A DNA stretch of 64,000 nucleotides from CAVQBP01 sp963740945 (lineage in GTDB: Bacteria; Bacteroidota; Ignavibacteria; Ignavibacteriales; Ignavibacteriaceae), in NCBI GenBank assembly GCA_963740945.1, contig CAVUGE010000046.1:1-64000 (forward strand), given 5' to 3'. The position numbers and the translations under genes are program-made. The notes below the pieces were generated by a model. The model ran no database searches. It saw nothing but the letters and a program-made list of their open reading frames with translations, and had not been told where the DNA came from. The stretch's first letter is position 1. Each line of letters begins with the position of its first letter. Of this stretch, positions 7,915-15,867 are shown in pieces.

Positions 7915-9471
7915 TTGATAACAAAAGAAGATTGGATTACTGTAAAAAATATAATAAAGCACAATCCAAATTTAGGGACAAGACTAATAGCTTCTTATCT
8001 AAATTTAAGTCGTAATACTATAAGAAAAGTAATCAAATCAACTGAATATTGGGGAAATAACAGGAAGAAATTATTTACTCAATCAAAGGTTGATAAGTTT
8101 AAAGATGATATTAATAATTTCCTAAAAGCAAACCATGTCACTGGAATTAGTTTGTTTAAGGGACTTAGAAATAAAGGATATCAGGGCGGTACTACAATAC
8201 TTAATAGTTATGTTGCAAAAATAAAAAAAGAACAAAAAATAAATATGCAATACCATATCGAAACTCCAACTCGTTTAATTCCGGTTTGGATGATTCAATT
8301 TTTATTAGGGAGTATTAATTTAAATTATTTAAATAAAATAGTTTCAAATAAAATTTCTACAAAAGAATTAGAAAAACTTTGTCAGGAAATTAGAAATAAT
8401 TCACCTCGTTCTCGAATAAAATCCTTAGCGTTATTGGGTTATTATAGCGGTATTACTTTTAATCAATTAAAAATATTATTAAACGTTCAGCAAAGGACAC
8501 TAAAAAATTATATTAAAAAATATAAAATGGGTGGTCTTGATATACTTTTTGAAAATCGTTGGAAAAAATTTAGAAAATTTGAGGAGCCGGCATATAAAAA
8601 TGCAATATTTGCGATAATGCATACACCACCTGCTTTATATGGATTCAACAGGACAACTTGGAAAATATCGGATATTAGAATCGTTATGTTTAAAAAAGGG
8701 CTTTTTTTAGCTGAAGACAATATTAGTAAAATTATTAAAAACGAAGGATATCGCCTTAGAAAAGCTAAAATTGTTTTAACAAGTAATGATCCAAACTACT
8801 TAGAAAAAGTTGAAAATATAAAAGAAATACTTTCCAATCTTAAAATTAATGAAAAGTTTTTCTCTATCGATGAACTAGGACCTATTGCAATAAAAATTCA
8901 TGGAGGACGTTCACTAGTACCTAAAAATCAAATTAAAATTGTACCTCAATGGCAAATAAGTAAAGGGTATGTAATTGTAACTGCAGCACTCGAATTATCT
9001 TCAAATCAAATTACTCACTTCTATTCAAAAGAAAAGAATACTAAGGAAATGATTAAATTACTTGAAATCCTTCTTGAAAACTACGCAGATGAAGAATGTA
9101 TTTATTTATCATGGGATGCTGCATCTTGGCATGCTTCTAAAGAACTTTATAACAAGGTAAATGAAATAAATAATTGTGGATATCATTTTAAAAGGAAGTT
9201 TCCTATTGTTAAACTAGCTCCATTGCCAAATAGAGCACAATTTTTGAATGTAATTGAATCAGTTTTTAGTGGAATGACAAGGGCGATTATTCATAATAGT
9301 GATTATAAGTCTGTTAATGAATGCAAAAATGCGATAGATAGATATTTTAAAGAAAGAAATCAAAAGTTTATGAATAAACCTAAAAGAGCAGGAAATAATA
9401 TCTGGGGAAGGGAGATTGTTAAATCTGAATTCCATGAAAGTAATAATTGCAAAGATTCACATTTTAGATAA
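7915..9471 (+). mobile_element. Transposase: IstA-like N-terminus joined to IS630-type DDE domain
   Basis: A 518-residue protein, much longer than the usual ~350 residues for IS630. Residues 1-105 resemble IS21 IstA: an HTH (GTRLIASYLNLSRNTIRKVI), then VDKFKDDINNFL and GLRNKGYQGGTTILNSYV. Residues ~165-205 are a second HTH (IKSLALLGYYSG, VQQRTLKNYIKKY). Residues ~310-490 are a DDE catalytic domain with SIDELGP (D319), LSWDAASWH (D401) and NVIESVFSGM (E448), the IS630/Tc1 pattern. The start is TTG without a good ribosome site, 17 bases after the DUF488-partner stop. I could not find terminal inverted repeats, so element limits are unknown and a co-opted protein is possible. Confidence 0.75.
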
Positions 9472-9519
9472 ATATAACTACCCTTCGAAGCATTGGCAAC
9501 TTTCACTATTACGGTAGTA

Positions 9520-9657
9520 CTAAAAACCAAAATTAAGAGGAAATAGTTCTTGCAATATCTTTTTAGATGTTCCGAGAGCTAGCAATGATCTAATGATAAG
9601 ATCAATAGACAGAGAAGGATCTCCGGTTTCTATTTTTGCAACACGAGACTGACTGGA
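9520..9657 (-). pseudogene. Degenerate XRE-family HTH (antitoxin-like) remnant
   Basis: Minus-strand translation gives SSQSRVAKIETGDPSLSIDL and IIRSLLALGTSKKILQEL, then a stop at 9520-9522. This is the recognition helix and following helices of a Cro/C1-type HTH protein of the antitoxin class. An in-frame stop at 9658-9660 and shifted upstream bases (a VS/SQSR-like continuation in another frame) show it is broken. Residual evidence of a former toxin-antitoxin or regulator gene next to the transposase. Confidence 0.55.
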
Positions 9658-9690
9658 CTAACTGATGCAGAAAGCAATATATGAAGCTTG

Positions 9691-9855
9691 AATAAATGAC
9701 GGTTTACGTTTATTAAAAGCAAGGGAGTATTATGCATTTCGTGAGAAATTCCCATTTCACCTACTGGAAATAAACTTAATCATCCCATTATACCATTTTA
9801 TCGTCATAAAGAATATAGTCTAATAAATGAAAAGTGGAAGCCGTATAAAGAATAA
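9691..9855 (+). pseudogene. Decayed C-terminal tail of an unidentified gene (copy 1)
   Basis: Two frames taken together read INDGLRLLKAREYYAFREKF and then PISPTGNKLNHPIIPFYRHK followed by EYSLINEKWKPYKE and a stop at 9853-9855. The text is protein-like but I do not recognise the family. A frame change in the FREK/FP region breaks it. The same tail recurs in copy 2. It could be the 3' end of the gene that originally preceded RhuM-Fic. Confidence 0.35.
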
Positions 9856-9999
9856 TTGAAATAATAAATTCACATAATCAATTTCAACTTGCCGGAAATT
9901 CCGATAAGTTCAAAATTTCATTATTTTAATAATATCAATTTGCAGTTTTCAACATATTTTTTTAATAAACCGTTCGGAAATTTCGAATAATTCATTAAG

Positions 10000-10998
10000 A
10001 TGAGTAAAATAGATTCAAAAGGCGAAATAGTAATTTATAAATCTCCGGAGGGAGATACTCAAATAGATGTAAAACTTACAGACGAAACGGTTTGGTTGAC
10101 TCAGTCACAAATATCATCTCTTTTTAATTCGGAACGTAGCGTAATTACAAAGCATATAAGAAATGTATTTAATTCTGGTGAATTAGTGAATAAATCAGTA
10201 TGTGCAAAATTTGCACATACTGCTTCGGATGGAAAAACATATCAAACTAATTTTTATAATCTCGATATGATTATATCAATCGGCTATAGAGTCAATTCAA
10301 AACGGGGAACTCAATTTCGTATTTGGGCTAATAAGGTGCTAAAAGATTATCTTGTAAAAGGATATTCTATAAATGAAAAAAGATTGAAAGAACAAACCGG
10401 TAAAATAAAAGAACTGGAAAAATCACTAGAAGTATTTAAAAGAGTTGCAGATAATTATCAATTAAAACAGGATGAATTTACCGGTATCATTAAAGTTATT
10501 TCCGATTATACTTATGCCCTCGATATTCTTGATCAGTATGATCATAAAAAGCTGAAAGTAGACAAAGTTGAAAAGAAAGAAAAATATAAGATCAATTATG
10601 AAGATTCTGTTGATCTGATAAACAATCTTAGAAAGAAATTCGGCGGCTCATCTCTCTTTGGTATTACAAAAGACGAATCTTTTAGAAGTACATTGGGAAC
10701 AATCTATCAAACATTCGATAAAAAAGAGTTATATCCGAGTCTTGAAGAAAAGGCATCTATGCTTCTTTACCTCGCAATAAAAAATCATTCTTTTATTGAC
10801 GGAAATAAAAGAATTGGTGCAGCTCTGTTTTTAATGTTCCTTAATAAAAATAAATATCTTTATAAGGCTGACGGAGAAAAAAGAATTGCAGATAACGCCT
10901 TAGTCGCTTTATGTTTGCTGGTTGCCGAAAGCAATCCAAGAGAAAAAGATACAATAATTAAAGTAATTATTAATCTTATAAACAAAAATAATTTTTAA
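10000..10998 (+). CDS. RhuM family protein with C-terminal Fic domain, copy 1
   Basis: A 332-residue protein. Residues 1-130 are the RhuM domain (GDTQIDVKLTDETVWLTQSQ, SVCAKFAHTASDGKTYQ, FYNLDMIISIGYRVNSKRG). Residues ~165-330 are a Fic/DOC fold with the motif H263-SFIDGNKR at residues 263-271, close to the consensus HxFx(D/E)GNxR. Fic enzymes usually transfer AMP or another phosphate-containing group to a target hydroxyl; many act as toxins or defence effectors. No classical inhibitory (S/T)xxxE(G/N) helix is visible. Its product is identical to that of the second copy at 11345. No adjacent antitoxin gene is intact; only an XRE relic lies upstream at 9520. Confidence 0.9.
   Translation: MSKIDSKGEIVIYKSPEGDTQIDVKLTDETVWLTQSQISSLFNSERSVITKHIRNVFNSGELVNKSVCAKFAHTASDGKTYQTNFYNLDMIISIGYRVNSKRGTQFRIWANKVLKDYLVKGYSINEKRLKEQTGKIKELEKSLEVFKRVADNYQLKQDEFTGIIKVISDYTYALDILDQYDHKKLKVDKVEKKEKYKINYEDSVDLINNLRKKFGGSSLFGITKDESFRSTLGTIYQTFDKKELYPSLEEKASMLLYLAIKNHSFIDGNKRIGAALFLMFLNKNKYLYKADGEKRIADNALVALCLLVAESNPREKDTIIKVIINLINKNNF
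10196..10222. repeat. 27-base perfect inverted repeat inside RhuM-Fic copy 1
   Basis: Arms cagtatgtgcaaa and tttgcacatactg, 13 bases each, are perfectly complementary around a single A. It encodes the SVCAKFAHTA stretch that is typical of the RhuM family, so the palindrome may be a by-product of the protein sequence, or it may be an operator or hairpin. Present unchanged in copy 2 at 11541-11567. Confidence 0.8.
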
Positions 10999-11034
10999 TT
11001 GTTCATTGAATTATAAAGTAACATATGAACCTTG

Positions 11035-11200
11035 AATAAGTAACGGTTTACGGTTATTAAAAATAAGGGAGTATTAGGGATTTCGTGAGAGAATTCCCAT
11101 TTCACCTACTGGAAATAAACTTAATCATCCCATTATACCATTTTATCGTCATAAAGAATATAGTCTAATAAATGAAAAGTGGAAGCCGTATAAAGAATAA
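11035..11200 (+). pseudogene. Decayed C-terminal tail of an unidentified gene (copy 2)
   Basis: Same remnant as at 9691-9855. Here GFRERIPISPTGNKLNHPII and the following PFYRHKEYSLINEKWKPYKE read in one frame, but a TAG after LLKIREY breaks the upstream part. Family not recognised. Confidence 0.35.
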
Positions 11201-11344
11201 TTGAAATAATAAATTCACATAATCAATTTCAACTTGCCGGAAATTCCGATAAGTTCAAAATTTCATTATTTTAATAATATCAATTTGCAGTTTTCAACAT
11301 ATTTTTTTAATAAACCGTTCGGAAATTTCGAATAATTCATTAAG

Positions 11345-12343
11345 ATGAGTAAAATAGATTCAAAAGGCGAAATAGTAATTTATAAATCTCCGGAGGGAGA
11401 TACTCAAATAGATGTAAAACTTACAGACGAAACGGTTTGGTTGACTCAGTCACAAATATCATCTCTTTTTAATTCGGAACGTAGCGTAATTACAAAGCAT
11501 ATAAGAAATGTATTTAATTCTGGTGAATTAGTGAATAAATCAGTATGTGCAAAATTTGCACATACTGCTTCGGATGGAAAAACTTATCAAACTAATTTTT
11601 ATAATCTCGATATGATTATATCAATCGGCTATAGAGTCAATTCAAAACGGGGAACTCAATTTCGTATTTGGGCTAATAAGGTGCTAAAAGATTATCTTGT
11701 AAAAGGATATTCTATAAATGAAAAAAGATTGAAAGAACAAACCGGTAAAATAAAAGAACTGGAAAAATCACTAGAAGTATTTAAAAGAGTTGCAGATAAT
11801 TATCAATTAAAACAGGATGAATTTACCGGTATCATTAAAGTTATTTCCGATTATACTTATGCCCTCGATATTCTTGATCAGTATGATCATAAAAAGCTGA
11901 AAGTAGATAAAGTTGAAAAGAAAGAAAAATATAAAATCAATTATGAAGATTCTGTTGATCTGATAAACAATCTTAGAAAGAAATTCGGCGGCTCATCTCT
12001 CTTTGGTATTACAAAAGACGAATCTTTTAGAAGTACATTGGGAACAATCTATCAAACATTCGATAAAAAAGAGTTATATCCGAGTCTTGAAGAAAAGGCA
12101 TCTATGCTTCTTTATCTCGCAATAAAAAATCATTCTTTTATTGACGGAAATAAAAGAATTGGTGCAGCTCTGTTTTTAATGTTCCTTAATAAAAATAAAT
12201 ATCTTTATAAGGCTGACGGAGAAAAAAGAATTGCAGATAACGCTTTAGTCGCTTTATGTTTGCTGGTTGCCGAAAGCAATCCAAGAGAAAAAGATACAAT
12301 AATCAAAGTAATTATTAATCTTATAAACAAAAATAATTTTTAA
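11345..12343 (+). CDS. RhuM family protein with C-terminal Fic domain, copy 2
   Basis: Encodes exactly the same 332 residues as the gene at 10000. I count six nucleotide differences between the two genes (ACA/ACT, GAC/GAT, AAG/AAA, TAC/TAT, GCC/GCT, ATT/ATC), all synonymous third positions. The pair is therefore old enough to have accumulated silent changes while the protein was held constant, or conversion has kept them alike. Same RhuM and Fic features, including H263 and the GNKR motif. Two near-identical copies in an assembly could also be a misassembly, but the silent differences and different 3' flanks argue for a real duplication. Confidence 0.9.
   Translation: MSKIDSKGEIVIYKSPEGDTQIDVKLTDETVWLTQSQISSLFNSERSVITKHIRNVFNSGELVNKSVCAKFAHTASDGKTYQTNFYNLDMIISIGYRVNSKRGTQFRIWANKVLKDYLVKGYSINEKRLKEQTGKIKELEKSLEVFKRVADNYQLKQDEFTGIIKVISDYTYALDILDQYDHKKLKVDKVEKKEKYKINYEDSVDLINNLRKKFGGSSLFGITKDESFRSTLGTIYQTFDKKELYPSLEEKASMLLYLAIKNHSFIDGNKRIGAALFLMFLNKNKYLYKADGEKRIADNALVALCLLVAESNPREKDTIIKVIINLINKNNF
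11541..11567. repeat. 27-base perfect inverted repeat inside RhuM-Fic copy 2
   Basis: Identical to 10196-10222; the arms are unchanged although nearby codons have silent changes. Confidence 0.8.
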
Positions 12344-12596
12344 TTATTTATTGTTAATTTTTTGAACCATAGGCTCCTCCAATGTACCAGCTGGAATCTT
12401 TAGAAACAATAGCTGATTAGAGATATCTTTGTTAAAACTTCCGCCGGCTTCTTTGAATTCCGGTTCTTTTATTCCAGCTTCTTTACATAACCTTACAATG
12501 CGGTTAGTTCGTGCTCCCCATTGCTCAATATATTTTATCAGATAAAAACAGCGTGCTATAGATTCATTACGGGGAATGGAGGTGTTCTTTTTTAAA
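12344..12596 (-). pseudogene. 3' fragment of an AlbA_2/RecG-like ATP-binding protein gene (second copy)
   Basis: Minus-strand frame reads SIPRNESIARCFYLIKYIEQ, then WGARTNRIVRLCKEAGIKEP, EFKEAGGSF and a divergent tail ending at TAA 12344-12346. It is a clear paralogue of the segment at 14200-14370 (RNESIARCFYMIKYIEQWG...). The N-terminal AlbA_2 DNA-binding domain and most of the HATPase-like domain are missing, and no start exists. It lies between RhuM-Fic copy 2 and the FRG gene, so it records an earlier duplication and truncation. Confidence 0.8.
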
Positions 12597-12624
12597 CTCT
12601 CTATTATAAGTGTTTCAAAAACTA

Positions 12625-13614
12625 CTATCCGACAACAAATTTTAAGTAATCATCCAGTATCTTTTCGGAGTATTTTTCAAGATTCGGAAACAGGAATTCA
12701 AGATTTATACCTTCCTTCCCTATCTTATATTTGATAAGTTCAGACAAATCCTTACATATATTATAACAATAAATCCTATTGTCTTCATTTGGTGTATCAT
12801 GTAATTCTGGGAAATCTTCCAATGGTTTTTCTTCATGCGGATTGAAAACAAAAATCCCTTTCTGAGCTAATATATTCAAGTTATAATATGTCGTTATTGG
12901 TTTAACCTTTCTATTCCCTAAATCCTCGAATTCTTCTATCTCAAAATCCGAAATATATATGACCAAATTACTTTTAATAAGCAATTCTCCTAACCTTGAA
13001 ACAGATGGAAAAACATTAGCGCTTATATAATTCAGATTGTTTTTTAAAAACGAACTATGTGTATCCTTATGAAGTTGATAAATTGATATATAATCATCTA
13101 TAACATCATTCTCATACGATTTTTTTACATCATTAATTGCAAAATATAATGCAATATTTAAATCATATGTCCAGTCCATAAGTGGTGTAGGGGCTTTGTA
13201 GTGTTGCAATATACTTAAAAGCGGGAAATCCATTTGCTCTGAACTAATTTCATAATATTCAAATACCTGTTGCAATAATCTAACATTTTTAGCATTATCA
13301 ACCATATTTTGGATCATTTGCAGATAAGATACCGGCTGCGTTAGGCTTTCTAGTTGCATAAGATTGTTTTGAATCCAGTACCGCTGGGCAGAATTATATA
13401 GTTTATACTTAGCCTCGTTGGTGCCTCTAAAAAAAGTTTTATATTTACTCTTATTTACACCCTCATCTTTAATTGCAGCAGTAATTTCGTTATACCAGTC
13501 GTTGAATTGATAAGCATGATCAATTTTGTAGTAAGACACATCATTTTTGTTCTTATCATTATTAAAATGAGTTTTCTTTTCATCGAGGGATTTATATAGA
13601 TCTAATTTTCCCAT
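12625..13614 (-). CDS. FRG domain protein
   Basis: A 329-residue soluble protein. The FRG motif is visible as TFFRGTNEAKYKLYNSAQR near residue 62, and the second family block as LLSILQHYKAPTPLMDWTYD followed by ALYFAIND near residue 130-155. FRG domains are common in phage-defence islands and beside toxin or nuclease genes; biochemical activity is not established. No membrane segment or added effector domain is seen. It is a single gene on the minus strand between two AlbA_2-like relics; about 100 bases upstream lies an AraC relic on the other strand. Start ATG at 13614. Confidence 0.8.
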   Translation of the reverse strand: MGKLDLYKSLDEKKTHFNNDKNKNDVSYYKIDHAYQFNDWYNEITAAIKDEGVNKSKYKTFFRGTNEAKYKLYNSAQRYWIQNNLMQLESLTQPVSYLQMIQNMVDNAKNVRLLQQVFEYYEISSEQMDFPLLSILQHYKAPTPLMDWTYDLNIALYFAINDVKKSYENDVIDDYISIYQLHKDTHSSFLKNNLNYISANVFPSVSRLGELLIKSNLVIYISDFEIEEFEDLGNRKVKPITTYYNLNILAQKGIFVFNPHEEKPLEDFPELHDTPNEDNRIYCYNICKDLSELIKYKIGKEGINLEFLFPNLEKYSEKILDDYLKFVVG

Positions 13615-13715
13615 TTTCTCTTTTCCAAGCTTAATAGGATTTCTAAAAGTAATTCAACTTATATCGAAAAAAATTAACTGTCAATAAAAATCTAATAAAA
13701 ATAAGAATTTATTAA

Positions 13716-13856
13716 GTGCTCTGGAAAACCTCGAGGAGTAATACTGATGTTTCGGAAGTATCCGATCGTTTAGGCTATAGTCTGCCCCATCACTTCGCAA
13801 AAGCATTTAAAAGAAAGTTCGGGTACCAGCCGGGTAAATTAAAATCTTCTAATTAA
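13716..13856 (+). pseudogene. C-terminal fragment of an AraC-family regulator
   Basis: A 46-residue frame reads DVSEVSDRLGYS, then HHFAKAFKRKFGYQPGKLK before a TAA at 13854-13856. This is the second helix-turn-helix of AraC/XylS regulators (the ...GYxxxxxFxRxFKxxxGxxP pattern). A stop lies directly upstream and no N-terminal part is present, so it is a relic. It sits 30 bases left of the second direct-repeat copy. Confidence 0.75.
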
Positions 13857-13886
13857 GTGGAAATAAGTTCATACATAAAAGATAAG

Positions 13887-13918
13887 GTAATAAGGTTTTC
13901 TAATGTTTAGATGATCGG
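13887..13918 (+). repeat. Direct repeat, right copy (pairs with 4735)
   Basis: Same 26-base word as at 4735 followed by a partly matching tail (atcgg...actaag). Lies between the AraC relic and the 3' end of the AlbA_2-like pseudogene. Confidence 0.7.
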
Positions 13919-13940
13919 GTTACTAAGATCTACTCCGTCA

Positions 13941-15098
13941 CTACTCCGTCATTTTAGAAATATCAACATTGTTTCTAGTAGTATATTTACCTTTCGGATC
14001 ATTAGTTGTTTTTCCAGTCCATGCTAATAATTGATTAATCTGCTTAATATTTCGATGACAGTTTTGGATCTATATGAAAATTTTCTGTTATCTCTGAACT
14101 CGAAGTTTCACCAAATTTAGTTAAATATTCTAAAATATCTCTCTTTGAGTTTGGATTTAATTTTATCTGATTGGTGATTTTTCTCAAATACTCTCGGGAA
14201 ACTTACAATAAAACTTCCGCCGGCTTCTTTGAATTCCGGTTCTTTCATTCCCGCTTCTCTACAAAGACGTACAATGCGGTTAGTCCCTGTTCCCCATTGT
14301 TCAATATATTTAATCATATAAAAGCAGCGTGCAATAGATTCATTACGGGGAATCGAGGGATGCTCTTTTTTTAGTTCATCTAATGAAATATCCTTAGGAA
14401 GTAAACCGGGATTCCATATTTCCAAACCGTTATCAAATATCCTTATTTGAACATTTGCAGTGCTTTCATAATCTCTATGACAAATTGCGTTAATTATTGC
14501 CTCACGTAATGCATCCCTTGGTATTTCCCAAATATCTTCCCTTTCCGGTTTTCCTTTAATAGAAGCTGCAATATTCAGATGTTTTCTTATAAAAGATAAA
14601 ACAGCAGGAACTTGTTCTATTATTGTTCCTTTAATATCCTGCATATCTTCAAAGTCTATTGGTTCATTTCCTTTAAATCTCGCACACCGCACAAGAGAAT
14701 TGTAAAAATGATATTGAGGCTCTTTTGAGAATAATAAAACTGCGGCATTAGTCGGTTTTTTACCACTTAACAATTTCAATTTTTTAATAATTGCTTCTGT
14801 TGATTTTGAACCGTCTAAAATAACATCTCTTTCTTCTTCGTATTTGTTAACAAAGCTTTTTACCTTTGAAGGAGAAATATCGTTTAATTTAGCAGATGAA
14901 GATTCGGAATCCCAGTACTTTTATTCTGTTAGTTCCAATAGTAATTCCTAAAACTCTACCCGATGGCTCAACTCCGAATAGTATTTTACCTCCTCTTTTA
15001 TTCGAAAAAGCAGAAATTGTCTCAAGAATTTCTTCTTTTTCTGAAAGAGAAGTTTTTAATTCTAATATTTCTGATTCAATTAATTTTCTTTTAACCAT
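13941..15098 (-). pseudogene. AlbA_2 domain / RecG-like ATP-binding transcriptional regulator gene, broken
   Basis: The N-terminus (14889-15098) is an AlbA_2 domain: ESEILELKTSLSEKEEILET, AFSNKRGGKILFGVEPSG, VLGITIG. A deletion and frame change follow near 14920. The middle (14117-14880) continues SFVNKYEEERDVILDG, LLSGKKPTNAAVLLF, the HATPase_c_4-like IPRDALREAIINAICHRDYE, and IEQWGTGTNRIVRLCREAG. A third frame change near 14155 leads to a winged-helix tail (NSKRDILEYLTKFGETSS, SEITENF) and a fourth part (INQLLAWTGKTTNDPKGKY) ending at TAG 13941. Intact relatives are about 450-500 residues and are often called putative transcriptional regulators. Several breaks make a non-functional gene the best reading. 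Confidence 0.85.
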
Positions 15099-15227
15099 TA
15101 TTTAATTGTTGGTAATAAACTATAATTCCCTTTATATATACAAAATGAATATTTATATAACAAAAGTAAAGGAAAGTAATCGCGCTCTTGAAGAACCAGA
15201 CAACATGATCAACGATAGTTACCATTG

Positions 15228-15272
15228 TCAATAAGCCTTTCCCTTTGCAAGGGAAAGGTTGGATAGGGTTTA
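15228..15272 (+). repeat. Dispersed hairpin repeat, copy 1 (pairs with 42233)
   Basis: Reads tcaataagcctttcccttt, a TGCA centre and agggaaaggttgg, so cctttccct folds with agggaaagg. The copy at 42233-42279 has the same layout (caataagcccttcc ... ggaagggttgg...gggttt/c). Compensating changes in both arms (tttccct/agggaaa against cttcc/ggaag) suggest the fold is what is kept. Confidence 0.65.
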
Positions 15273-15431
15273 TTTAATAAAGCGGCTTAGGGGGTGAGAT
15301 AAAAATGCCAACTCCAGGCATTAAATAAATGTAAATCTTAGAAATTTATTTTATAACCTTCCTCAAATCATACCGGCTAATTACCTCATTTATTCTTTGA
15401 AATCAACCTAAACTTCCAACTTAGTACATAA

Positions 15432-15553
15432 GTTCATAAATATAGTTGCGTATCTAATAGAACATCGTAGATGTTCCATTATTGTAGTAAGAGACTCCCC
15501 GCCATTGTCAAGATCCTCGTGGATCAATAAAATACGTCATCATATTTATGAAC
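15432..15553. repeat. Palindromic element with ~21-base inverted ends
   Basis: Left end gttcataaatatagttgcgt and right end acgtcatcatatttatgaac are inverted copies (12 perfect outer bases, about 16 of 21 overall). The centre contains smaller hairpins (aacatcgtagatgtt and gatcctcgtggatc). No coding capacity. Similar in size and style to the element at 5851-6010. Confidence 0.6.
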
Positions 15554-15867
15554 CAAAGCACTTAGTCATGACATGACATAATTACCAGATTTCTGAAATT
15601 CCATTTGCAGCAGACTTAACTTATTTACACATTTCTTAAGACAATCGAAAGAACGACCTGATATTATTTAAATAAACTGAGAATTTTTCAAAACAAAATA
15701 ATCAAATCGGTTACAGAAAGTCCGCTTCTTCCAAAAAATTACTCAACGCTTCGTGACTACAACCCACAAACGATAAACCACAACCTATCTATAAAAAATT
15801 AATTTGCATAATAAAACCCATTCCATTACTTTGCATTAAATTTATCTGTGATATAGGGGTTTTTATA

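Larger units (their letters stand above)
9675..11000 (+). repeat. Tandem duplication unit, copy 1 (RhuM-Fic unit)
   Basis: Aligns with 11019-12345 at an offset of 1345 bases (1344 at the left margin because of a one-base indel). From about 9760 to the stop at 10998 the two copies differ at only six bases, all within the gene. The first ~80 bases differ at about ten positions. The unit contains a decayed coding tail and one RhuM-Fic gene. Similarity ends immediately after the stop codon. Confidence 0.95.
11019..12345 (+). repeat. Tandem duplication unit, copy 2 (RhuM-Fic unit)
   Basis: Second copy of the unit beginning at 9675. The 240 bases directly upstream of the gene are identical to copy 1. 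Its right end falls exactly at the RhuM-Fic stop (12343), where the minus-strand AlbA_2-like fragment begins, so the duplicated segment abuts foreign sequence. Confidence 0.95.
15099..15867. other. 770-base gene-free stretch with two hairpin repeats
   Basis: No convincing coding frame on either strand. It carries the dispersed hairpin repeat at 15228-15272 and the palindromic element at 15432-15553. The last 200 bases are plain AT-rich sequence that should hold the promoter of the DUF2779 gene. It separates the debris island from the better-preserved genes to the right. Confidence 0.6.

Noticed and set aside
9520..10998. XRE relic plus RhuM-Fic as an intact toxin-antitoxin pair
   Set aside because: The XRE frame is broken by stops and lies on the opposite strand, separated by the duplicated-unit boundary.
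14171..15105. Plus-strand frames opposite the AlbA_2-like pseudogene
   Set aside because: Shadows of the minus-strand coding sequence; translations show no protein family.
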